From Providencia hangzhouensis (GTDB taxonomy: Bacteria; Pseudomonadota; Gammaproteobacteria; Enterobacterales; Enterobacteriaceae): a DNA stretch of 64,000 nucleotides. Shown in pieces: positions 56,812 to 64,000 of the stretch. A model generated the notes under the pieces. The model did no database searches. It was not told the DNA's origin and saw nothing but the letters and a program-made list of their open reading frames with translations. Where the stretch lies: the NCBI RefSeq assembly GCF_029193595.2, contig NZ_CP135052.1, forward strand, positions 4,340,001 through 4,404,000, in the 5' to 3' direction. Numbering within the stretch: position 1 is the stretch's first letter; the number at the start of each line of letters is the position of its first letter. The position numbers and the translations under genes are program-made.

Positions 56812-58692
56812 ATGAAGAAATTCACTTTACTTAGTGCTTGTATTTTCAGTGCATTTTCAATGGCTAACCCAATAACACAAGCCCAATTGAATGAATTATG
56901 GCAAGACAAACAAAAGTCTGCACAAGAAATAGTAAATAATATGTCCGAGGCTGAGAAAATTGGTCAGCTCTTCATGTTAGATTTCAGATATTGGAATAAA
57001 GACAGCCATGGAGAACCCGCTCCTTTTCTCGTTATGAATGATGAAGTTTCTAAGGTTATCAATCAGTACCACCTCGGTTCGGTGATCCTATTTAGAGAAA
57101 ATCTGATTGATACACCACAAACTGTGGAGTTAATTAATAAACTTCAATCTTCCCGCAGTAATCTTCCACTATTTATTGGTACCGACCAAGAAGGGGGTTA
57201 TGTCACCCGCTTACGCGTAGGCACCGAAATGCCCGGAAATATGGCATTAGGCGCAGCACGTAACCCAGCCCTTGCAGAGCTAACAGGGATGATCCACGGA
57301 TATGAGCTATCCAGTCTTGGTTTTAATATCAATTTTGGCCCAGTTGTTGATGTTAATAACAACCAAAATAACCCAGTTATTGGGGTACGCTCATACTCAG
57401 ATGATAAAAATTTAGTTGGCTCTCTGGCCACCAGCTATATTCAAGGCATTCATAAATATAATTTATTGACGTCACTTAAACATTTCCCGGGTCATGGAAA
57501 TGTCTCTGCTGACTCCCATGTTGATTTACCCGTTGTTAATTCCGACGCGAAAACATGGCGAGACACTGAACTCGTCCCATTCAAATACGCGTTATCTCAT
57601 GGTGCTGATGCCGTCATGACCGCACATATCATTGTACCAGCACTGGATGACGATAAGATCACCACACTTGCAGGTAAACAAGTTGGCACCCCAGCGACGC
57701 TTTCCAAACCTATTTTGCATGGTATTTTACGCGATGAGCTCAACTATGACGGCTTGATAGTGACAGATGCCATGGACATGGGGGCTATTGCTGACAACTT
57801 CGATATTAATTGGGCGGTAGAAACCTCGTTACTCGCTGGCTCAGATATTATTCTTATGCCAATTAAAATGTGGGACTCCCAAGCGGTTTCTCGTTTAGAT
57901 AACATGTACCGCTATTTAGAAACACAAGCAGAGAAAAACCCAGAACTGAAAAAACGTATTGATGAATCCGCAAAACGTGTAGTGCTGAAAAAGCTTCAGC
58001 AAGAAATTACAGCACAACCAATAGACTTAGTGAAAGCAGAACAAGTCGTCGCATCAAAAGGCCATAAAGATATTGAAAATATGGTTTCTGAACAGGCTAT
58101 CACATTAATTAAAAATGAGAATGTGCTGCCCTATCAATTAAAACCGCTGAATCGAATTTTCATTATTTCTGATGAAAAGCCACGCAATACCTTAATTCAA
58201 AAACAGTTAAATGATATCGCACAGGAAACGGGGGTTGCTATTATTACAGGCGAAAGTGTCGTTAAATTGAATGAAAATACGCTAACTCAAGATGAAGCAA
58301 AAAAACTGGTTCAAAACCAAGATTTGGTATTACTGACGACCTACAATTTAAAGGATACGCCAACGAATGCTCAGCTTATCATTGATGCTGCAAACCAACT
58401 TAAAACCCCTATTGTTGTTATCTCTTCACGTAACCCCTATGACATCGCATACCTAAACAATGTAAACGCAAATATTGCCATCTACGGTATTACCGGATTT
58501 GATATCACCAATAATAACCGCAATTCGTTAGAAACCAATATTCGCAGCGGTTTACGGACATTATTTGCTAACACTCACGGCCAGCCGCTAAACCCACCTC
58601 AAGGGTTGCTACCCGTTAATATTAAAAACCCACAAGGTAACAAAGTGCTGTTCCCTTATGGTCATGGTGAAACCTACTCCACAATCAATTAA
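56812..58692 (+). CDS. Secreted NagZ-like glycoside hydrolase family 3 enzyme
   Basis: A 626-residue exported enzyme (signal peptide MKKFTLLSACIFSAFSMA, cleavage near AMA or ANP). The TIM-barrel GH3 domain (about 30-390) has the NagZ hallmarks GTDQEGGYVTRLR, KHFPGHGNVSADSH (acid/base histidine loop) and the nucleophile aspartate in VTDAMDMGAI. A second alpha/beta domain (about 400-620) follows, as in two-domain Bacillus NagZ. Likely activity: removing beta-linked N-acetylglucosamine from chitin or peptidoglycan fragments. E. coli NagZ is cytoplasmic and single-domain, so this periplasmic form is a different type. It is flanked by two OmpG-like porins. Confidence 0.85.
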   Translation: MKKFTLLSACIFSAFSMANPITQAQLNELWQDKQKSAQEIVNNMSEAEKIGQLFMLDFRYWNKDSHGEPAPFLVMNDEVSKVINQYHLGSVILFRENLIDTPQTVELINKLQSSRSNLPLFIGTDQEGGYVTRLRVGTEMPGNMALGAARNPALAELTGMIHGYELSSLGFNINFGPVVDVNNNQNNPVIGVRSYSDDKNLVGSLATSYIQGIHKYNLLTSLKHFPGHGNVSADSHVDLPVVNSDAKTWRDTELVPFKYALSHGADAVMTAHIIVPALDDDKITTLAGKQVGTPATLSKPILHGILRDELNYDGLIVTDAMDMGAIADNFDINWAVETSLLAGSDIILMPIKMWDSQAVSRLDNMYRYLETQAEKNPELKKRIDESAKRVVLKKLQQEITAQPIDLVKAEQVVASKGHKDIENMVSEQAITLIKNENVLPYQLKPLNRIFIISDEKPRNTLIQKQLNDIAQETGVAIITGESVVKLNENTLTQDEAKKLVQNQDLVLLTTYNLKDTPTNAQLIIDAANQLKTPIVVISSRNPYDIAYLNNVNANIAIYGITGFDITNNNRNSLETNIRSGLRTLFANTHGQPLNPPQGLLPVNIKNPQGNKVLFPYGHGETYSTIN

Positions 58693-58725
58693 TTACACAA
58701 CCTATTAATTATTAACAATGATTTA

Positions 58726-58751
58726 GCCTTTATACCCCACGGTATAAAGGC
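58726..58751 (+). other. Hairpin between the GH3 gene and porin copy 2
   Basis: Eleven-bp perfect stem GCCTTTATACC / GGTATAAAGGC with a 4-nt loop and no T run. It lies in a 123-bp gap between genes likely read together and may stabilise the upstream message or act as a weak attenuator. Confidence 0.55.
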
Positions 58752-58815
58752 CAGACACTAACGCCTTGAACTAAGGCATAAAAAACAAAATATACATAAA
58801 AATTAAAGGGTTAAA

Positions 58816-59772
58816 ATGAAAACTTCACTGAATGGTTTACTTTTTGTTACTCTCACAGGATTGACAACATCCGTTTTCGCAGCTGATCAGGTCAATAATG
58901 ATTACTGGCGCGTTTCTTCCAACGTCTATATGGAACTCGAAAAATTTGAAGGACACCATAATACCAGCGGTCGTAAGGTCTACGACAAAACCACGATGGT
59001 TGGCCAACTATTTTTAGCGAATCCTGAATCAAAATGGAGCTTTTTTCTGGAACATAAGGAATCATTAAGAAGCTACAACCACAATTTCTCAACATCCAAA
59101 GATTCTTTTATTCGTAATCGTACGCAAATTGGCGCTACTCGGAAAATGTATGCGAGCGATATTGGTCAGTTCAATTTGAATGTCACCTATCGTAAGGAAT
59201 CAAATGACTCCGCACCGGGCACACAGGCACGGCCATCGAATACTATGTTTTGGTTAATGCCTAGCGGGACATACAATTTCAATGATAAGTGGGCATTTAA
59301 CTTTTGGGATGCGGTTTACCATTACGATAATTTCCATGCCCCCAATAGTTATGAGTGGGAATCCGAACACGGACTTGTTTATAAGGTCAACGACTCTGCA
59401 ACCGCCAAAGTCTATCTATACACCGATTGGACATGGGATAAAGACTTTAATAAGACATGGGAACAAAACCAAATTCGCGGTTATTTTCCTATCACGTTAA
59501 ATCAGGACTGGAGCGTAATGCCTTATTTTCGTTATTATTTAAATGAACATAACTACGATAGTAACAAACGCACTACCCAGAAAGTTAAAGACGGCTACCG
59601 TGTCGGGACACAAGTTTTTTATAACTTAACACCAAAACTAACACTATGGGGCGGCTTCGCAGTTGAACCTAGTACTTGGGAAAACCCAAAAAATGCAGGT
59701 ATCACCTCAGGTGGCAACAACCGTCAAACATTTTATCTTGGCCAGTTAGGTGTCAAATACCAGTGGCAATAA
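58816..59772 (+). CDS. OmpG-family outer membrane porin, copy 2
   Basis: A 318-residue porin paralogous to the protein at 55442, with the same landmarks: NNDYWRVSSNVYMELEKFEG, FIRNRTQIGATRKM, YRKESNDSAPGTQARPSN, and GVKYQWQ at the end. The signal peptide is cleaved near VFA/AD. It is longer in two loops and better matched to a canonical signal peptide than copy 1. TTAAAGGGTT precedes the ATG. It lies 123 bp after the GH3 gene, probably in the same transcript. The substrate is presumably an oligosaccharide handled by that enzyme. Confidence 0.85.
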   Translation: MKTSLNGLLFVTLTGLTTSVFAADQVNNDYWRVSSNVYMELEKFEGHHNTSGRKVYDKTTMVGQLFLANPESKWSFFLEHKESLRSYNHNFSTSKDSFIRNRTQIGATRKMYASDIGQFNLNVTYRKESNDSAPGTQARPSNTMFWLMPSGTYNFNDKWAFNFWDAVYHYDNFHAPNSYEWESEHGLVYKVNDSATAKVYLYTDWTWDKDFNKTWEQNQIRGYFPITLNQDWSVMPYFRYYLNEHNYDSNKRTTQKVKDGYRVGTQVFYNLTPKLTLWGGFAVEPSTWENPKNAGITSGGNNRQTFYLGQLGVKYQWQ

Positions 59773-59795
59773 TTAGCCCTAGTTTACATCTCAGA

Positions 59796-59925
59796 TAATA
59801 CTCAAAATAGTTCGTGCTGTAGCTAGGCGGCAAGAAAAGCTAATCCCTAGGAGCATACACCAGTATGTGACTAGGGTTAGCGAACGTAGCCAACAACGCT
59901 ACAGTGCGAAATATGAAGAGTATTA
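59796..59925. repeat. ERIC element, copy 3 (complete, 130 bp)
   Basis: Terminal inverted repeats TAATACTC (59796-59803) and GAGTATTA (59918-59925) enclose GTAGCTAGGCGGCAAG, the core CCCTAGGAGCATACACCAGT plus ATGTGACTAGGG, and GTAGCCAACAACGCTACAG. This matches the full ERIC consensus. The last three bases form the sbp stop codon on the minus strand. It lies between convergent porin copy 2 and sbp. Confidence 0.92.
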
Positions 59926-60936
59926 GCGTTGGATGATTTCGTCGAACACCCCCCCATTCGCAAAATGAGTTGCTTGTGCCGCTTGCCACCCCCCGAAACT
60001 TTCATCTACCGTCAGTAACTTAAGCTCAGGAAACTGCTGCTGATATTTTTGAGCCACTTCCACATTTCGTGGGCGATAGTAGTTTTTCGCTGCAATTTCC
60101 TGCCCTTCCGCAGAATAGAGGTGCTCTAGGTAAGCTTCGGCAACTGCCCTGCGGTCACGTTTATCGACAGTTTTATCAACAACAGCGACAGTTGGCTCAG
60201 CAAGAATCGAAATACTTGGCGTCACTATCTCAAACTGCCCACTTTCCCCTAACTCATTGATAGCGAGTAAAGCCTCATTCTCCCAAGCAATTAATACATC
60301 ACCTATACCGCGTTCAACAAAACTATTGGTTGCGCCGCGAGCCCCCGAATCGAGTACTTCCACATTTTTATAGAGCTGTTTAACGAATTGTTTCGCTTTT
60401 TCAGGGTCTTGCTGATTTTTATCTAACGCATAGCCCCATGCTGCTAAGTAATTCCAACGTGCTCCGCCGGAGGTTTTCGGGTTGGGTGTCACCACGGAAA
60501 CGTCTTTGCGGACTAAGTCGTCCCAATCTTTGATATTTTTCGGGTTATCTTTACGAACGAGAAAGACGATAGTCGATGTATAAGGAGCTGAATTATCGGG
60601 GAGCTTTTTTATCCAATTTTTATCTATACGGCCACTTTGTGCTATAGCATCAACATCATAGGCTAAAGCTAAGGTAACAACATCGGCTTCTAATCCATTC
60701 ACCACTGATATGGCTTGCTTACCTGAGCCACCATGAGATTGCCGAACGGTAACGGTATCGCCCGTTTTCTTTTTCCAATAATCACTGAACTCCTGATTAT
60801 ATTGCTGATAAAACTCACGAGTCGGATCATAAGACACATTCAACAATTGAATATTTTTCGCCCAAGCCCCTGTTGCTAACAGCAATAGCAATGCCGTCGT
60901 AAATTGTGATTTTGTTACCTGCCATGAACGTGTCAT
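59923..60936 (-). CDS. sbp: Periplasmic sulfate-binding protein Sbp
   Basis: Sbp captures sulfate in the periplasm for the CysTWA importer. The 337-residue protein has a signal peptide (cleavage near AWA/KN). Conserved ligand-loop motifs are [72 protein letters not shown] and [12 protein letters not shown] 60936 has GAGGAA 8 bp upstream; the ATG two codons earlier is too close to it. Length is conserved although the stop codon is formed by an ERIC end. It lies beside pfkA as in E. coli. Confidence 0.96.
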   Translation of the reverse strand: MTRSWQVTKSQFTTALLLLLATGAWAKNIQLLNVSYDPTREFYQQYNQEFSDYWKKKTGDTVTVRQSHGGSGKQAISVVNGLEADVVTLALAYDVDAIAQSGRIDKNWIKKLPDNSAPYTSTIVFLVRKDNPKNIKDWDDLVRKDVSVVTPNPKTSGGARWNYLAAWGYALDKNQQDPEKAKQFVKQLYKNVEVLDSGARGATNSFVERGIGDVLIAWENEALLAINELGESGQFEIVTPSISILAEPTVAVVDKTVDKRDRRAVAEAYLEHLYSAEGQEIAAKNYYRPRNVEVAQKYQQQFPELKLLTVDESFGGWQAAQATHFANGGVFDEIIQR

Positions 60937-61078
60937 CCACATTTCCTCATTAAATTTATGATAAGAAGAGGCTGACAGATAGCATCAATTACGGGAAATA
61001 ATTAAAAAGAAAAACTTATAAGAATGAGGAATATGTGAACAAAGAATGAAAGATAAAGACTTACAAATAACCCTCTTT

Positions 61079-61186
61079 TAAATAGTTTGAGTTGTGACTA
61101 GGCGGCGGCTCGGGTGCATACATAAGTATGTGACCCGAGTAACCGAGAGCTGCCAACAACGTCACAGCTCAAAATATGACGAAGAA
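61079..61186. repeat. ERIC element, copy 4 (variant core)
   Basis: Left AAATAGTTTGAGTTGTGACT and AGGCGGCGG, core CTCGGGTGCATACATAAGTA plus TGTGACCCGAG, right GAGAGCTGCCAACAACGTCA and CAAAATATGACGA. The outer arm of the core differs from copies 2 and 3 (CTCGGG/CCCGAG in place of CCCTAG/CTAGGG) on both sides, so pairing is kept. It lies between pfkA and sbp, about 16 bp after the pfkA stop, in the pfkA 3' UTR and upstream of sbp. Confidence 0.85.
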
Positions 61187-61201
61187 AAAGAAGAGGAAGA
61201 A

Positions 61202-62179
61202 TTAGTACAGCTTCTTCGCCGTATCAAACCAATCTTTCTTAAAGACGCGCTTCATATTCATAACAGCATCAATAATGTCATGATGAACTAATTTTTCATT
61301 TTGGATACCAACACAGCGCCCACCATAGCCTTCTAACAGAAGTTGAATGGAATAGGCTCCCATGCGTGATGCCAAAATGCGGTCATAAGCAACTGGAGAT
61401 CCGCCACGCTGGATATGGCCTAGAACCGTTGCGCGAGTTTCATGATGTGTTTCTTGCTCTATATATTTCGCTAACTCACCCACATCACAAACGTGTTCGG
61501 TAATAGCGACAATCGCATGGCGTTTACCTTTTTCAATGCCACGCTTGATTTCAGATAAGAGTTCTTCGCGGTCAAAAGCCATTTCTTGCTCAGGTAATAC
61601 TAAGAATTCACAGCCCCCTGCAATCGCAGCAGATAATGTTAAATCACCACAGTAACGCCCCATGACTTCAACAATCGAAATACGTTTATGGGAAGTCGAA
61701 GTATCACGAAGGCGGTCAATGGCCTCAACAACCGTTTCGAGGGCAGTAAAATAGCCGATGGTATAGTCTGTACCAGCAACGTCATTATCAATCGTTCCCG
61801 GTAGACCAATACATGGGAACCCTGCTTCCGTCAGTGCTTTAGCCCCCAAATAAGAGCCATCACCACCGATGACAACTAATGCGTCAATATGGTTTTTCTT
61901 CAGATTATCAAATGCGACTGCACGCACTTTTTCATCACGGAATTGTGGAAAACGAGCTGAACCTAAAAAGGTACCACCACGGTTAATCATATCCGACACG
62001 CTATACCGGTCTAATTGCTTCATGCGGTTTTCATATAAGCCAAGGTAACCGTCAAAAATACCCATGACTTCTAAACCTTCACCTAGTGCCGCACGAACCA
62101 CACCGCGGATAGCGGCATTCATGCCTGGCGCGTCACCACCACTCGTTAAAACCCCAATTCTTTTAATCTGCTTGACCAT
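61202..62179 (-). CDS. pfkA: ATP-dependent 6-phosphofructokinase PfkA
   Basis: PfkA phosphorylates fructose-6-phosphate, the main control step of glycolysis. The 325-residue protein follows E. coli PfkA (320 aa): [31 protein letters not shown], the catalytic [32 protein letters not shown] and [17 protein letters not shown] with the effector-site residues. GAGG precedes the ATG. Confidence 0.98.
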   Translation of the reverse strand: MVKQIKRIGVLTSGGDAPGMNAAIRGVVRAALGEGLEVMGIFDGYLGLYENRMKQLDRYSVSDMINRGGTFLGSARFPQFRDEKVRAVAFDNLKKNHIDALVVIGGDGSYLGAKALTEAGFPCIGLPGTIDNDVAGTDYTIGYFTALETVVEAIDRLRDTSTSHKRISIVEVMGRYCGDLTLSAAIAGGCEFLVLPEQEMAFDREELLSEIKRGIEKGKRHAIVAITEHVCDVGELAKYIEQETHHETRATVLGHIQRGGSPVAYDRILASRMGAYSIQLLLEGYGGRCVGIQNEKLVHHDIIDAVMNMKRVFKKDWFDTAKKLY

Positions 62180-62528
62180 GATGACCTCTGATTAATGAAC
62201 ATAAAATTGCAAATCGATAAAACCGTTACGCTGTTAATCTTTTTAACGCTAATTACACTGACTGACTAGTGCTGAATTGATTCACCTAACAGCATAATAC
62301 GGCAAAGAGTGAATTATGCATCTGCTTTCCATCAAGCTTTTATGTTTTATTGTGATCCAGTTTACATAATTCTAGCCGATCACCCCAATAGGTAAATCCT
62401 TCAAGGTAAAAAAAGCCCTAGAGTACAAAATACAGCGTATTACCCTAGTCATACCTTAGTTTGAAATAAAAATTAAGTATTAATGATAACACTTAAATTC
62501 CTTCGATGCTGTACCTATAAAACAAAAG
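62180..62528. other. pfkA upstream intergenic region
   Basis: About 350 bp containing the pfkA promoter region. No ORF and no recognised RNA. The fieF-cpxP-cpxRA genes found near pfkA in E. coli are not in this window. Confidence 0.5.
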
Positions 62529-62553
62529 AAAAGCACCATTTTAGTGCTCTTTT
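62529..62553 (-). terminator. Terminator of the plsC-like/ynbB-like operon
   Basis: On the minus strand AAAAGAGCACT / AGTGCT-type stem (AGCAC/GTGCT, 7-8 nt loop) followed by TTTTCTTTTG. Confidence 0.75.
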
Positions 62554-62585
62554 GATTAACGAACAAAAACGAAAATAAAATGGGA

Positions 62586-63530
62586 TTATGTATAGTAATA
62601 ACGCGTTAAATGGAAAAAAATAGGCGCAGCAAAACACAATGAGTCAATACGATCCAGCATCCCACCATGCCCTTCAATAATCGCCCCAAAATCTTTAATA
62701 CCACTATCACGCTTAATTGCTGACATACATAACCCACCCACAAACCCCATAATGGTAATAGCGAATGACATCAGCCCCGCAACCCACCAGCTAAACGGGG
62801 TTACCCAGTAAAGGCAAACACCAATGAGTACTGAAGATAATACTCCGCCAATAAAACCTTCAATTGTCTTATTTGGGCTCAACTTAGGCACAATAGGCCG
62901 CTTACCCATTAACTTGCCAAAAACATACTGCAACACATCTGAAATTTGCGTCACAATAATCAAGAAAAGTAATAATTTTACGTTTTCGCCTTCATAGCCT
63001 TGAATATTCAACATCAATAACGCAGGGACGTGGCTTAAACAGAAAACAGCCACCAACATCCCCCACTGAATTTTTGCAGTGCGTTCAAGAAAATGAAAGG
63101 TATCTCCAGCTAAAGCAATACGGGTAGGCAAGAAAAGGAATACAAAAACAGGTACGAAAATTGAAAATAACCCATACCATTCAATACCTACCAACACATA
63201 TTGCAATGGAATAAAAACAAAGAAGCACCAAAATAATGCCTCGTGGTCACTTCGCCGTGTTGGAGTTAAAGTAATAAACTCTCTTAGTGCAAAGAACGAT
63301 ATCAGTGCGAATAAGATCACGACACCTATATTGCCAAGCACCACAGCAAGTACACAAATAATGCACATGACCCACCATGCGCGGATACGAGCATTCAAAT
63401 TATCAATAGTTGGGTTACTTTTTTCACCTGAATAACGATATGCAAGAATACCACCAATAACACTAGCAAATACTAGTATCCCAAACACACCTGACAACAA
63501 TAATACTAATTCCCTGTCCCCAATACTCAT
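62586..63530 (-). CDS. ynbB: CdsA-family phosphatidate cytidylyltransferase (YnbB-like)
   Basis: The enzyme family makes CDP-diacylglycerol from CTP and phosphatidate in the inner membrane. The 314-residue protein has about eight membrane segments and the CdsA signature SAIKRDSGIKDFGAII followed by EGHGGMLDRIDS, with PNKTIEGFIGG upstream. It is closer to E. coli YnbB than to the housekeeping CdsA (for example RIRAWW, FALISFFALRE). Its ATG overlaps the stop of the upstream acyltransferase gene by 4 bp (ATGA), so translation is coupled. It is probably an accessory phospholipid-synthesis enzyme. Confidence 0.85.
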   Translation of the reverse strand: MSIGDRELVLLLSGVFGILVFASVIGGILAYRYSGEKSNPTIDNLNARIRAWWVMCIICVLAVVLGNIGVVILFALISFFALREFITLTPTRRSDHEALFWCFFVFIPLQYVLVGIEWYGLFSIFVPVFVFLFLPTRIALAGDTFHFLERTAKIQWGMLVAVFCLSHVPALLMLNIQGYEGENVKLLLFLIIVTQISDVLQYVFGKLMGKRPIVPKLSPNKTIEGFIGGVLSSVLIGVCLYWVTPFSWWVAGLMSFAITIMGFVGGLCMSAIKRDSGIKDFGAIIEGHGGMLDRIDSLCFAAPIFFHLTRYYYT

Positions 63531-64000
63531 GGCATTAGCTCCTCAAGTGCTTCTTTGGCTCGCTGCAAAAAGTCGATTTTATTTTCATTCTCCATAATAG
63601 GCTCCAGAGGCTTACCAACGATAGCTGAGCAAATCACAGGCACAACAAGCTTTGACCCCTTCGGTAATACACGATTTAAATTTTCCAAATAGACTGGAAC
63701 AACTTCAACGTCAGGGTATTTTTTCGCGAGATGGTAGAGCCCACTTTTAAATTGACTTAGCGTTTCCCCATCTCCACGCGTACCCTCAGGAAAAAATATT
63801 AATGAATGCTTTGACTCTAATACTGATTCTAAAGGAGCTAATGTATTATTTTGTGCGGGCTTATCGCCTTTTCTATCGACTAATACAGCGCGAAAAACCT
63901 TATTAACTAAATAACGCCGAAATGGTGTCTTAACCCAATAATCTTTAGCGGCAACAGGGTGAACAAAATGGCGCATTAACGGCGGCAACCCAGACCAAAT
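63527..64000 (-). CDS. PlsC-type 1-acyl-glycerol-3-phosphate acyltransferase, 5' part beyond the window
   Basis: The reading frame is open to the window edge, so the N-terminus lies outside. The visible 158 residues hold the acyltransferase motifs FFPEGTRGDGETLSQFKSGL (acceptor-binding block) and VVPVYLENLNRVLP. The catalytic HX4D block should lie just upstream of the edge. The product would acylate lysophosphatidate to phosphatidate, the substrate of the overlapping YnbB-like enzyme. The two are translationally coupled, which suggests a small accessory phospholipid module. Confidence 0.8.
   Translation of the reverse strand: MWSGLPPLMRHFVHPVAAKDYWVKTPFRRYLVNKVFRAVLVDRKGDKPAQNNTLAPLESVLESKHSLIFFPEGTRGDGETLSQFKSGLYHLAKKYPDVEVVPVYLENLNRVLPKGSKLVVPVICSAIVGKPLEPIMENENKIDFLQRAKEALEELMP

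Overview
The window is a stretch of Enterobacterales chromosome. Low GC (about 40% by eye), protein sequences close to but distinct from E. coli, and the gene order point to the Morganellaceae, most likely Providencia; this is inferred from family resemblance, not from a database search. Most of the window follows the conserved murI-btuB to pfkA arm of the enterobacterial chromosome, with several accessory insertions.

Layout: (1) 1-6160, a complete ribosomal RNA operon on the minus strand, 16S-tRNA-Glu-23S-5S-tRNA-Thr-5S, with P1/P2 promoters, boxA sites and a terminator. Its leader and its 16S-23S spacer each carry an ERIC-like palindrome. (2) 6.1-14.1 kb, murI, btuB (with a cobalamin riboswitch), trmA, yijD, fabR, sthA and oxyR. 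(3) 14.1-16.3 kb, an AT-rich accessory segment with a doubtful hydrophobic ORF and a tandem pair of small secreted fimbrillin-like proteins. (4) 16.3-22.1 kb, the arginine genes argCBGH and divergent argE sharing two ARG boxes. (5) 22.3-34.4 kb, methionine genes metF, metL, metB and metJ with MET boxes, interrupted by a gadB-gadC acid-resistance pair and ppc. (6) 34.6-46.5 kb, rpmE, priA, cytR, ftsN, hslVU, menA, rraA, zapB and glpFK. (7) 46.7-50.5 kb, a large M66-like (StcE/TagA type) metalloprotease with an atypically spaced zinc motif and no visible signal peptide. (8) 50.5-55.0 kb, emrD, fpr, yiiR, yiiQ and tpiA. (9) 55.4-59.8 kb, an accessory cassette of two OmpG-family porins flanking a secreted NagZ-like glycoside hydrolase family 3 enzyme, with a consensus CRP site. 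(10) 59.9-64.0 kb, sbp, pfkA, a YnbB/CdsA-type cytidylyltransferase and a PlsC-type acyltransferase cut by the window edge.

Working links: ArgR and MetJ operators lie in the divergent promoters of the genes they should control. GlpR-like operators precede glpFK. The OmpG-GH3-OmpG cassette looks like an outer-membrane uptake and periplasmic trimming module for amino-sugar oligosaccharides. Four ERIC elements are scattered in intergenic positions; one supplies the stop codon of sbp. The strongest candidates for undescribed biology are the M66-like protein, the porin/GH3 cassette and the paired fimbrillin-like proteins.
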